From Pseudomonas_T sp032052615 (GTDB lineage Bacteria > Pseudomonadota > Gammaproteobacteria > Pseudomonadales > Pseudomonadaceae), in the NCBI GenBank assembly GCA_032052615.1, contig DAMBWF010000001.1, forward strand, positions 62,001 to 126,000: DNA of 64,000 nucleotides, in the 5' to 3' direction. Below, in pieces: positions 32,479 to 39,740 of this stretch; the first letter of the stretch is position 1, and each line of letters begins with the position of its first letter. The notes beneath the pieces are model-generated. The model searched no databases and was not told where the DNA came from. It saw only the letters and a list, made by a program, of their open reading frames with translations. A program made the translations under genes and the position numbers.

Positions 32479-34782
32479 ATGCAGACCGACGCAAATGTGG
32501 TGCCCCTCATTAAAGGCGCCTCAGAGCAAACGCCAACTTCGCCGTTAGGAAGGCTGCCCGTGGCGCTTATCCAGGTGCGCGACAAGGCTGCTCAGCAGCT
32601 CAAGCAGGCGCTTCAGGCGCTGTTCGACAATGCCGACGATACGCTGTTCGAGATGGCGGATCGCGCCACCAGCAATGCCGAGCAGAACACCTTCTTCGAA
32701 GCGATGCGCGACCTGCGGCTCAAGCGCAAGAGCATCGAGCGCACCTTCCTGCAAAAGGTCTTCGAGTCCTTTTCCCTCCTCAATCAATACGAGATCGGCA
32801 AGCCGCCGCAGTTGGATGCGGTGTCGTTCGAAAACCTGTCTCTGGTGCAGAACGACGAGCTGGAGGAAGCGGTGGCGGTGGACGCCATGGTGGCCAAGGT
32901 CAACAACCGCGACGGTGTTGCCCTGGGCCACCTGACCACTCGCCTCAACACCTTGGTCACCAAAAAGGTCGACGACCGCAGCAACCCCCTCGGTCCCCGA
33001 GCCTTGTGCGAGTCCTTCCTGGATGCCTGCCGTACCTTGGGCGTGGAAATCCGGGTCAAGCTGATCATCCTCAAACTGTTCGAAAAATACGTTCTCGGCG
33101 AGTTCGGTGAGCTCTATGCCGAGGCCAACGCCGTATTGGTGGCCGCCGGCGTCCTGCCGGAACTGAAGTCCGCCGCACCGTCCCCTCGTCCCCAGGCGCG
33201 TGGCCCTGTTGCTCGCCAAGGTACCGTCCAGGCGCCGGCCCCGAGCCCGGCCGCTCCAGCGGGCTACGTCGACGGTGGCATGGAGGAGGTCTTCGGCGTC
33301 CTGCAGGACTTGTTGTCCCAGGTTCGCGGCACCGCCCTGCCTCGCCGCGAACTGCCGGCCGACGCCATCCCCATTTCCAGCAATGACTTGATGCGTCTGC
33401 TGTCCCACCTGCAGCAGCACCTGCCGGTGCAGCAGTACGACGAATTCGACGTCCGCGACAAGCTGGAAAACCTGCTCAACCGGGTCAGCGCGAAGAGCGG
33501 CAAGTCCCGGGTAGTCGGCCAGGTGGACGACGACGTCATCAACCTGGTGTCCATGCTGTTCGAGTTCATCCTCGACGACCGTACCCTGCCGGACTCCCTC
33601 AAGGCGCTGATCGGCCGCTTGCAGATCCCCATGCTGAAGGTAGCGGTGCTGGACAAGACCTTCTTCAGCCGGGGCGGCCATCCGGCGCGTCGCCTGCTCA
33701 ATGAAATCGCCTCGGCCGCCATGGGCTGGAGCGAGCAGGATGACGCCCAGCGCGACAGCCTGTACCAGAAGATCGAGCAGGTGGTGCAACGCCTGCTCAA
33801 CGATTTCGTCGACGACCCGGAGATTTTTTCCGAGCTGCTGGCCGACTTCCTTGCCTTCACTGGCGACGAGCGTCGCCGCAGCGAACTGCTCGAACAGCGC
33901 ACCCGCGATGCCGAGGAAGGCCGCGCCAAGGCCATCCTGGCGCGCCAACAGGTCGAGCAGGCCCTCAACGAGCGGCTCCTGGGGAGGACCCTGCCCGAAG
34001 TGGTGGTGCGCCTGTTGCAGGAGGCTTGGAGCAAGGTGCTGTTGTTGACCTGCCTGAAACATGGCCAGGATTCGGCCGAATGGCAGGCGGCCCTGGCCAC
34101 CATGGACGACCTGATCTGGAGCGTCGAGTCCCACGACGAGCCGGAAGACCGGTTGCGCCTGCTGGAACTGGTGCCGGGCCTGCTCAAGTCGCTGCGCGAC
34201 GGGCTTTCCAGCGCGGCCTTCGACCCATTCTCCACCGGGGAATTCTTCAGCCAGTTGGAAGCCCTGCATGTCCAGGCCTTCCAGCGCTTCAAGCGGCCCC
34301 TGGAAGACGCGGCATCCGTCGACGCCGCCCAGGCTCCCCCCGAGCCGGCGTCGGGCAATGGCCTGCCGGTGCTCGACCTGCCCTTGGCCCTGGACGTTCC
34401 GGCGGAGCCGCCGGCGATGGTCGAGGTGGTGGAGGAAATCGTCCTGCTGGCGCCGGGTGAGGTTCCGGTGGTCGAGCCGGAAGCCGTGCTGGCCGAGGAC
34501 GACAGCGCCTTGCAACAGGTGGACAGTCTGCGGGTGGGCAGTTGGGTCGAGTTCCAGGAGGACGCCGAGCATAAGCTGCGTTGCAAACTGGCGGCAGTGA
34601 TCAAGCCCACCGGCAAGTACGTCTTCGTCAATCGCACCGGCATGAAGGTGCTGGAAAAAACCCGCATGGGGCTCGCCGTGGAGTTCCGCCGTGGCGCGGT
34701 GCGCCTGCTGGACGACGCGTTGCTGTTCGACCGGGCGCTGGAGTCGGTGATCGGCAATCTCCGGCGGCTCAAGGGCGCCTGA
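32479..34782 (+). CDS. DUF1631 family protein, copy 2
   Basis: 767 residues. Paralogue of the protein at 15015-17228: shared DDTLFEMADRATSNAEQNTFFEAMRDLRLKRKSIERTFLQ near the start, DDVINLVSMLFEFILDDRTLPDSLKALIGRLQIP and GGHPARRLLNEIASAAMGW in the middle, and a C-terminal beta-rich region LRVGSWVEFQEDAEHKLRCKLAAVIKPTGKYVFVNRTGMKV. Mainly helical with coiled-coil-like stretches, cytoplasmic. Function unknown. It precedes ampD-ampE as in P. aeruginosa and ends at its own terminator. Confidence 0.87.
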   Translation: MQTDANVVPLIKGASEQTPTSPLGRLPVALIQVRDKAAQQLKQALQALFDNADDTLFEMADRATSNAEQNTFFEAMRDLRLKRKSIERTFLQKVFESFSLLNQYEIGKPPQLDAVSFENLSLVQNDELEEAVAVDAMVAKVNNRDGVALGHLTTRLNTLVTKKVDDRSNPLGPRALCESFLDACRTLGVEIRVKLIILKLFEKYVLGEFGELYAEANAVLVAAGVLPELKSAAPSPRPQARGPVARQGTVQAPAPSPAAPAGYVDGGMEEVFGVLQDLLSQVRGTALPRRELPADAIPISSNDLMRLLSHLQQHLPVQQYDEFDVRDKLENLLNRVSAKSGKSRVVGQVDDDVINLVSMLFEFILDDRTLPDSLKALIGRLQIPMLKVAVLDKTFFSRGGHPARRLLNEIASAAMGWSEQDDAQRDSLYQKIEQVVQRLLNDFVDDPEIFSELLADFLAFTGDERRRSELLEQRTRDAEEGRAKAILARQQVEQALNERLLGRTLPEVVVRLLQEAWSKVLLLTCLKHGQDSAEWQAALATMDDLIWSVESHDEPEDRLRLLELVPGLLKSLRDGLSSAAFDPFSTGEFFSQLEALHVQAFQRFKRPLEDAASVDAAQAPPEPASGNGLPVLDLPLALDVPAEPPAMVEVVEEIVLLAPGEVPVVEPEAVLAEDDSALQQVDSLRVGSWVEFQEDAEHKLRCKLAAVIKPTGKYVFVNRTGMKVLEKTRMGLAVEFRRGAVRLLDDALLFDRALESVIGNLRRLKGA

Positions 34783-34796
34783 GCTAGCCCTTCACG

Positions 34797-34818
34797 GGCC
34801 CGCTCCGGCGGGCCTTTT
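34797..34818 (+). terminator. Intrinsic terminator of DUF1631 copy 2
   Basis: GGCCCGC/GCGGGCC stem with a TCCG loop followed by TTTT, 15 bases after the stop. Confidence 0.85.
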
Positions 34819-34881
34819 CGTCGGGCTTGGCCCCAAGGGCGGACTGCTCTAGAGTGAGCCCGCACGCCGGAGGAGCCCCCT

Positions 34882-35445
34882 ATGTTGCTGGACCCCGCCA
34901 GCGGCTGGTGCGATGGCATCCGCCATTGCCCCTCGCCGAATTTCAATGCTCGCCCCCAGGGCGAGATTTCGCTGCTGGTCATCCATAACATCAGCCTGCC
35001 ACCGGGCCGCTTCGGCACCGGCAAGGTGGAGGCGTTGTTCCAGAACCGCCTGGACCCCGATGAGCATCCCTATTTCGCCGGCATCGCCTCGCTGCGGGTA
35101 TCGGCCCATTTCCTCATCGAGCGCGACGGCGGGGTGATCCAGTTCGTCTCCTGCCGCGATCGTGCCTGGCACGCGGGCCAGTCCCGCTTCCAGGGACGGG
35201 AAGGGTGCAACGACTTTTCCCTGGGCATCGAGCTGGAAGGCACCGATACCGAGCCCTACACCGAGGCCCAGTACGCCGCGCTGATCGAACTGACCGGCCA
35301 ATTGCGACGGGCCTACCCGGACATCGCGCCGGACCGTATCCGTGGACACAACGATATCGCCCCCGAACGCAAGACCGATCCCGGCCCGGCCTTCGACTGG
35401 CCGCGCTTCCTGGGGGCGATCGGAGAGCAAGGAGAGCGCTCATGA
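34882..35445 (+). CDS. ampD: AmpD, 1,6-anhydro-N-acetylmuramyl-L-alanine amidase
   Basis: 187 residues. Amidase_2 zinc site: H35 (VIHNISLP), H156 (IRGHNDIAPERKTDPGPAF) and D166, with E117 and K164 as catalytic residues. It cleaves the stem peptide from anhydro-muropeptides in the cytoplasm during cell-wall recycling. Loss of AmpD is the classical route to AmpC beta-lactamase derepression through AmpR. Its stop overlaps the ampE start (ATGA, 35442-35445). Confidence 0.96.
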   Translation: MLLDPASGWCDGIRHCPSPNFNARPQGEISLLVIHNISLPPGRFGTGKVEALFQNRLDPDEHPYFAGIASLRVSAHFLIERDGGVIQFVSCRDRAWHAGQSRFQGREGCNDFSLGIELEGTDTEPYTEAQYAALIELTGQLRRAYPDIAPDRIRGHNDIAPERKTDPGPAFDWPRFLGAIGEQGERS

Positions 35446-36275
35446 CATTCCTGGTGTTGTTGCTCCTGGTCGGAGTGGAACAGTTTTCCCCGTGGCGCCG
35501 GCGCATCCAGCGCGACGGCTCCTGGCTGCGGACCCTGGCGCGCCTGGAGACACGCCCGGAGCGCGGGCGGACGGGCCTGGCGCTGGCCTGGCGCATCCTC
35601 GTACCGGTAGCGCTCCTGGGCTTGCTGCTGGCGCTGTTGCAACCCATCGCCTATGGCCTGCTGGCCATGCCCGTGCACCTGCTGGTGATGATCTACAGCC
35701 TTGGGCGCGGCGACGTACTGGCTGAACTAGGCGCGTTCCGCGACGCCTGGCGGCGGGGCGACGGCGAGGCGGCGTTGCTCGCGGCCGAGCGCGACCTCGG
35801 CCTGAGCGCCGACACCCCGGCGGCGTTGCTCGCCGGCGCCCAGGGCTACCTCCTGTGGCAGGGCTACCAGCGGTTCTTCGCGGTGATCTTCTGGTATGCC
35901 CTGCTCGGGCCGCTGGTGCCCCTGGCCTACCGCCTGCTGGCGCTGACCGCCGAATACACCACCGATCCGGCGTTGCGGGCGCGCGCCGAGCGCTGGCGTC
36001 ACGGGCTCGACTGGCTGCCGGTGCGGGTCCTCGCGGCCAGCTTCGCCCTGGTGGGCAACTTCGTCTCGGTCAGCCGCGTCCTGCTCCACGACCTGCTGGC
36101 CTGGGACCCGAGCGCCGCCCAAGTGGTCACCCGCGCCGGCCTGGCGGCCACGGAAGACGCTCCCGCGCTGTTGGGCGACCAAGGCAGCGTCGATCTGGTG
36201 TCGCTCTGGCAACTGCTGGTGCGGGCGGCGTTGCTCTGGTACGTCGCCTTCGCCCTGTCGATCCTGCTGATGTAA
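35442..36275 (+). CDS. ampE: AmpE, inner-membrane regulatory protein
   Basis: 277 residues with about four to five hydrophobic segments (TFLVLLLLVGVEQ; LAWRILVPVALLGLLLALL; FFAVIFWYALLGPLVPLAYRLLAL; LLVRAALLWYVAFALSILLM). The FWYALLGPLVPLAYRL and GLDWLPVRVLAASFALVGNF segments are AmpE signatures. Predicted sensory membrane partner of AmpD; its molecular role is still unclear. The frame is open upstream inside ampD, but ATG 35442 is the coupled start. Confidence 0.93.
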   Translation: MTFLVLLLLVGVEQFSPWRRRIQRDGSWLRTLARLETRPERGRTGLALAWRILVPVALLGLLLALLQPIAYGLLAMPVHLLVMIYSLGRGDVLAELGAFRDAWRRGDGEAALLAAERDLGLSADTPAALLAGAQGYLLWQGYQRFFAVIFWYALLGPLVPLAYRLLALTAEYTTDPALRARAERWRHGLDWLPVRVLAASFALVGNFVSVSRVLLHDLLAWDPSAAQVVTRAGLAATEDAPALLGDQGSVDLVSLWQLLVRAALLWYVAFALSILLM

Positions 36276-36427
36276 GGCTGCCGTGATGGCCAGGCGCCTT
36301 TACCTTACGTTACAGAAAGCCGCCTCGGGATCGGTTACATAGTCAGGAGGCGGGACGGTGCTCCCGCTCCGTCGTCCGCTCGCGGCGCGGTGCTTCCATA
36401 ACAAGAACGACAAACGGGGAGGCTTCC

Positions 36428-38464
36428 GTGAAGATCCTGTTGCGCCCAGCCATCGCACTGATGAACCGGCTGAGCTTCGGCATGAAGTTCAGCCTGATCA
36501 GCATCCTGTTCCTCTTGCCCATGCTCGTCACCGACGGTGTGCTGGTGCGAGATTCCTACCAACAGTACAGGGACACCCGCGCCGAGCTGGAAAGCATCGA
36601 CCTGCTCGGCGCCAGCCTCGGCCTGCGACGGGACATCGAAACGCTGAACGACCTGGTACAGATCGACGCGGTCCTCGGCCAATCAGGCCAGGCGGGCGAT
36701 GTCGAGGTTCGGCTCAAGCGCCTGGAGGAGCGGGCCCTCGCTACCCTGCGGGGGCTACGGGCCCCAGGCGACGAGGGCGATTCCCAGCAGGGCCGGGAGT
36801 TCGCCGAGAAACGCGACGAACTGGTGGCCGAGCTTTCGGCGGTCCAGGCGGAAAGCGCTTTACAGACCAAGAGCACCATGGCGGCGAAGCTGGTGGGAAC
36901 GGCCCAAGTGTTCAGCCGCTTCGTCGCCACCCAGGCCGGCCTGAGCCAGGACGGCCAACGGGACGTCCGCCAACTGACCGACTTGATCGTCACCGCCACC
37001 GCCCAGGTCTCCGCCACGCTCAGCCAGGCCCGGGCCATCGGTTCCTATTCCCTGGGCCAGGGCTTTCTCGCCTCGGCCGCCAGCAATCAACTCGACGACC
37101 TGTTGCTGGACCTGGAAAAGCTCGAGGCGGACTACGCCCTGCGCGTGCGCGAGGCGCTGGATGGCGGCGCCGGAGCCCGGGACGCCTTGCGGGCCCCGGC
37201 CGAGGCCAGCCTCGCGAGCCTCAAGGCGGCGGCCGCCCTGCTGGAAGAAAAGGTAGTGGTCGCCGACACCCTAGACATGCCCTGGCCGGGCTTCTATGAC
37301 CAGCTCAGCGGCTACCTGGCGGTCACTCACCGGCTGGACGCCGCCGCCCTGGACTTCGTCAAGGCGCGCCTGGAAACACGACTCGCCGACAAGCGTGCCC
37401 AGACCGGGCTGCTGGTGGCGGCGCTATTGGTGATCCTGCTGGCCGTGCTCTATCTCTACGGCGGCTTCTATGCATCGGTGCGCGGCACCTTGCGCAGCCT
37501 GGGCAGGGTGATGGAACGGGTCGCCGCGGGCGACATGACCGCGCATTTCCAGGCGCACAGCCGCGACGAACTGGGGGCGCTGGGGCAGGCCTTCAACGAG
37601 ACGGTGCGCCGCGTGCACGATCTGGTCGAGCGGGTTGGCCTGACCGTCGAGGACGTGCGCGCGCAGGCGTGCCGGGTCGAGGCGGTCTCGGCCGAAAGCA
37701 ACCTGGCGGTGGGCGGCCAGCGCGGGCAGATCGAACAGGTGGCCACGGCGATGAACCAGATGGCCGCCACCGCCCAAGAGGTGGCCCGTAGCGCCGCCGT
37801 GGCGGTGGACGGCGCCGAGCGGGTCAATCGCGAGGGCGTCGAGGGCCGCGCCCTGGTGCAGTCGCAGCGCGGCGGTATCGAGCGATTGGCGGAAGCGTTG
37901 GGCCGCTCGGTGGCGGTCGTCGATCAGCTCGCCCTGGACAGCGCCTCCATCAGTCGCGTGCTGGAGGTGATCAAGGGGGTCGCCGAACAGACCAACCTGC
38001 TGGCGCTGAACGCCGCCATCGAGGCGGCCCGGGCCGGCGAGCAGGGGCGCGGCTTCGCCGTGGTGGCCGATGAGGTACGCACCCTCGCCCAGCGCACCCA
38101 GCAATCCACCGCGGAAATCGAGCAGATGATCGGTCGTCTGCAGGGCGGGGTGGACGCGGCGGTGAAGGCCATGGGCGCCAGTCACCAGCGGGCCGACGCT
38201 ACCTTGGAGGAGTCCGCTCGGGTGCGGCAGGCGTTGGAAAACATCCTCGGCGCCATGGCCGCCATCGTCGAGCAGAACCAGCAGATCGCCGCGGCGGCGG
38301 AGCAGCAGACGGCGGTCGCCCATGATGTCGACCGCACTCTCGTGGCGATCAATCAGGCCGGGGAGCGCACCGCCGAGGGCGCGGGCGAGGCGGCGCGAGC
38401 CAGCCGCGAGTTGTCCGAGTTGGTGCGGCGCCTGCAAGGCCTGACCGGGGCCTTCAAGGTGTGA
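36428..38464 (+). CDS. Methyl-accepting chemotaxis protein
   Basis: 678 residues. TM1 at about 22-42, a helical periplasmic ligand domain of about 280 residues without recognisable Cache motifs, TM2 about 322-345, HAMP (about 346-400) and the MCP signalling domain. The highly conserved tip is intact: EQTNLLALNAAIEAARAGEQGRGFAVVADEVRTLAQRTQQSTAEI. It passes ligand signals to CheA/CheW; no C-terminal NWETF-like pentapeptide is present. The position after ampE matches PA4520 of P. aeruginosa. The 3' end overlaps fruR tail to tail by 11 bases. No sigma-28 promoter could be recognised upstream. Confidence 0.93.
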   Translation: MKILLRPAIALMNRLSFGMKFSLISILFLLPMLVTDGVLVRDSYQQYRDTRAELESIDLLGASLGLRRDIETLNDLVQIDAVLGQSGQAGDVEVRLKRLEERALATLRGLRAPGDEGDSQQGREFAEKRDELVAELSAVQAESALQTKSTMAAKLVGTAQVFSRFVATQAGLSQDGQRDVRQLTDLIVTATAQVSATLSQARAIGSYSLGQGFLASAASNQLDDLLLDLEKLEADYALRVREALDGGAGARDALRAPAEASLASLKAAAALLEEKVVVADTLDMPWPGFYDQLSGYLAVTHRLDAAALDFVKARLETRLADKRAQTGLLVAALLVILLAVLYLYGGFYASVRGTLRSLGRVMERVAAGDMTAHFQAHSRDELGALGQAFNETVRRVHDLVERVGLTVEDVRAQACRVEAVSAESNLAVGGQRGQIEQVATAMNQMAATAQEVARSAAVAVDGAERVNREGVEGRALVQSQRGGIERLAEALGRSVAVVDQLALDSASISRVLEVIKGVAEQTNLLALNAAIEAARAGEQGRGFAVVADEVRTLAQRTQQSTAEIEQMIGRLQGGVDAAVKAMGASHQRADATLEESARVRQALENILGAMAAIVEQNQQIAAAAEQQTAVAHDVDRTLVAINQAGERTAEGAGEAARASRELSELVRRLQGLTGAFKV

Positions 38465-39527
38465 GCGACTCGTCCGGACGGTCCGGGTAGCGCGCCTTGA
38501 AGGTGCGCGGCACGGTTTCCACCCCCGGCCGGTAGTCGCTGTCCTCCACCGCCGCCAGCACCCAGGCCAGGGTGCGCTCGGCGAGATGCTCGTGCCGTTG
38601 TTGCAGGCTGTCCACCGGCAGCGGCAGGAAGTCCAGCAATTGGTTGTCGCCGAAGGTGCCCAGGCGCAGGGGCGGAAAGGGCGTCCCGGCCGACCACGGC
38701 CGCATGGCCCGAGTTGGCGTGGGCCCTCCCTGGACGGCGCGCGGGGAGCTGCGCAGCACGTCGAGCACGCCTTCCAGCAGGACATAGGCGGTGGTCAGCA
38801 GCGCGTCCGGCAGATAGCCCAGGCGCGCCAGCAGGGTTTCCGCCAGGCGCCGGCCGCAGGCGCGGCTGAACGCCTCGCCATGTTCGATCCACTGGGCGCC
38901 GGGAAAGTCCGACAGGGCCTCGGCGAAGCCGGCTGCGCGGGCTTGGCTGATGGCCAGTTCGGGCCGCGCGCCCAGCAGCGCGATATGCCGGGGCCGCGGC
39001 TGCAACAGGCGGGCGGTCAGGCGCTGGCCGGCCTCGTGGTCGTCGCTGACCACCGAGCGGAAGCGCGACGGGTCCAACTGCCGGTCCACCGCCACCACGG
39101 GCAGGCCGTCGTCCAGCAGTCGCCGGTAACTGTCATCCTCCGCCGGCAGGCAACTGGCGACGATCAGTCCATCGCAGCGCCGCGCGCGAAACAGGCGCGC
39201 CAGTTGCCGCTCGCTGTCCGGGCAGTCGTCGGAGCTGGCGATCAGCAATTGGTAGCCCCGGGCCCGGGCGCCTTGTTCGAGGCACTTGGCCAGGCGCGCA
39301 TAGCTGGGGTTCTCCAAGTCCGGGAGGATGAAGCCGAGGGTCCGGGTCTGGCCCCGGCGCAGGCCGGCGGCCTGGGGGTCGGGACGATACCCGTGCTGGT
39401 CGACGATCGCCCGGACCCGCTCGACCGTGGCGGCGCTGATGCGTCGCTGCGCGGCTTGGCCGTTGACCACGTAACTGGCGGTGGTGACCGAGACGCCGGC
39501 GAGGCGGGCGATATCGCTGAGTTTCAA
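38454..39527 (-). CDS. fruR: FruR/Cra, LacI-family regulator of the fructose operon
   Basis: 357 residues. LacI-type helix-turn-helix 1-45 (MKLSDIARLAGVSVTTASYVVNG) and a periplasmic-binding-like sensor domain ending LGTFGDNQLLDFLPLPVDSLQQRHEHLAERTLAWVL, the C-terminus typical of Cra/FruR. In P. putida Cra responds to fructose-1-phosphate and represses fruBKA. The gene is divergent from fruB, with a perfect operator between them. Odd feature: about 25 extra Pro/Arg-rich residues (from RSSPRAVQGG to GTPFPP) sit between the strand LLEGVLDVL and LRLGTFGDN, where the family normally has a short loop. Confidence 0.9.
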   Translation of the reverse strand: MKLSDIARLAGVSVTTASYVVNGQAAQRRISAATVERVRAIVDQHGYRPDPQAAGLRRGQTRTLGFILPDLENPSYARLAKCLEQGARARGYQLLIASSDDCPDSERQLARLFRARRCDGLIVASCLPAEDDSYRRLLDDGLPVVAVDRQLDPSRFRSVVSDDHEAGQRLTARLLQPRPRHIALLGARPELAISQARAAGFAEALSDFPGAQWIEHGEAFSRACGRRLAETLLARLGYLPDALLTTAYVLLEGVLDVLRSSPRAVQGGPTPTRAMRPWSAGTPFPPLRLGTFGDNQLLDFLPLPVDSLQQRHEHLAERTLAWVLAAVEDSDYRPGVETVPRTFKARYPDRPDESLTP

Positions 39528-39568
39528 CGGCGGGTCCTGTCGGGCGGCGGGGGTTCAAGGATCGGTGA

Positions 39569-39597
39569 TTATCGGATACCGTGCCATGCTTTATTGG
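39569..39597 (+). promoter_or_regulatory. Possible fruBKA promoter
   Basis: TTATCG, a 17-base spacer and TATTGG, directly followed by the FruR operator, so bound repressor would cover the transcription start. The hexamers are weak and the call rests on position. Confidence 0.4.
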
Positions 39598-39598
39598 A

Positions 39599-39610
39599 TG
39601 AAACGTTTCA
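39599..39610. promoter_or_regulatory. FruR/Cra operator
   Basis: TGAAACGTTTCA is a perfect 12-base palindrome and an exact Cra/FruR-type site. It lies 130 bases upstream of the fruB start and 71 bases upstream of divergent fruR. Confidence 0.9.
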
Positions 39611-39740
39611 GCAGGCTGCATCGTCCTTCCGTCGAGCCTGAAAACGCGGTCGCATCGGCACTCCCCGACCCCGATGCGTTCGTAAGGAAAAGACCTCATC
39701 CGCCGAACCGCGGCCACCGTTCACCCCCTTGGAGAACAAC

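Noticed and set aside
32545..34572. 675-codon antisense frame within DUF1631 copy 2
   Set aside because: The translation is a shadow rich in Gln/Gly/Leu with no motif, and the plus-strand gene has a clear paralogue in the window.
36276..36427. Possible sigma-28 promoter for the chemoreceptor gene
   Set aside because: No TAAA...GCCGATAA-like pair at correct spacing was found.
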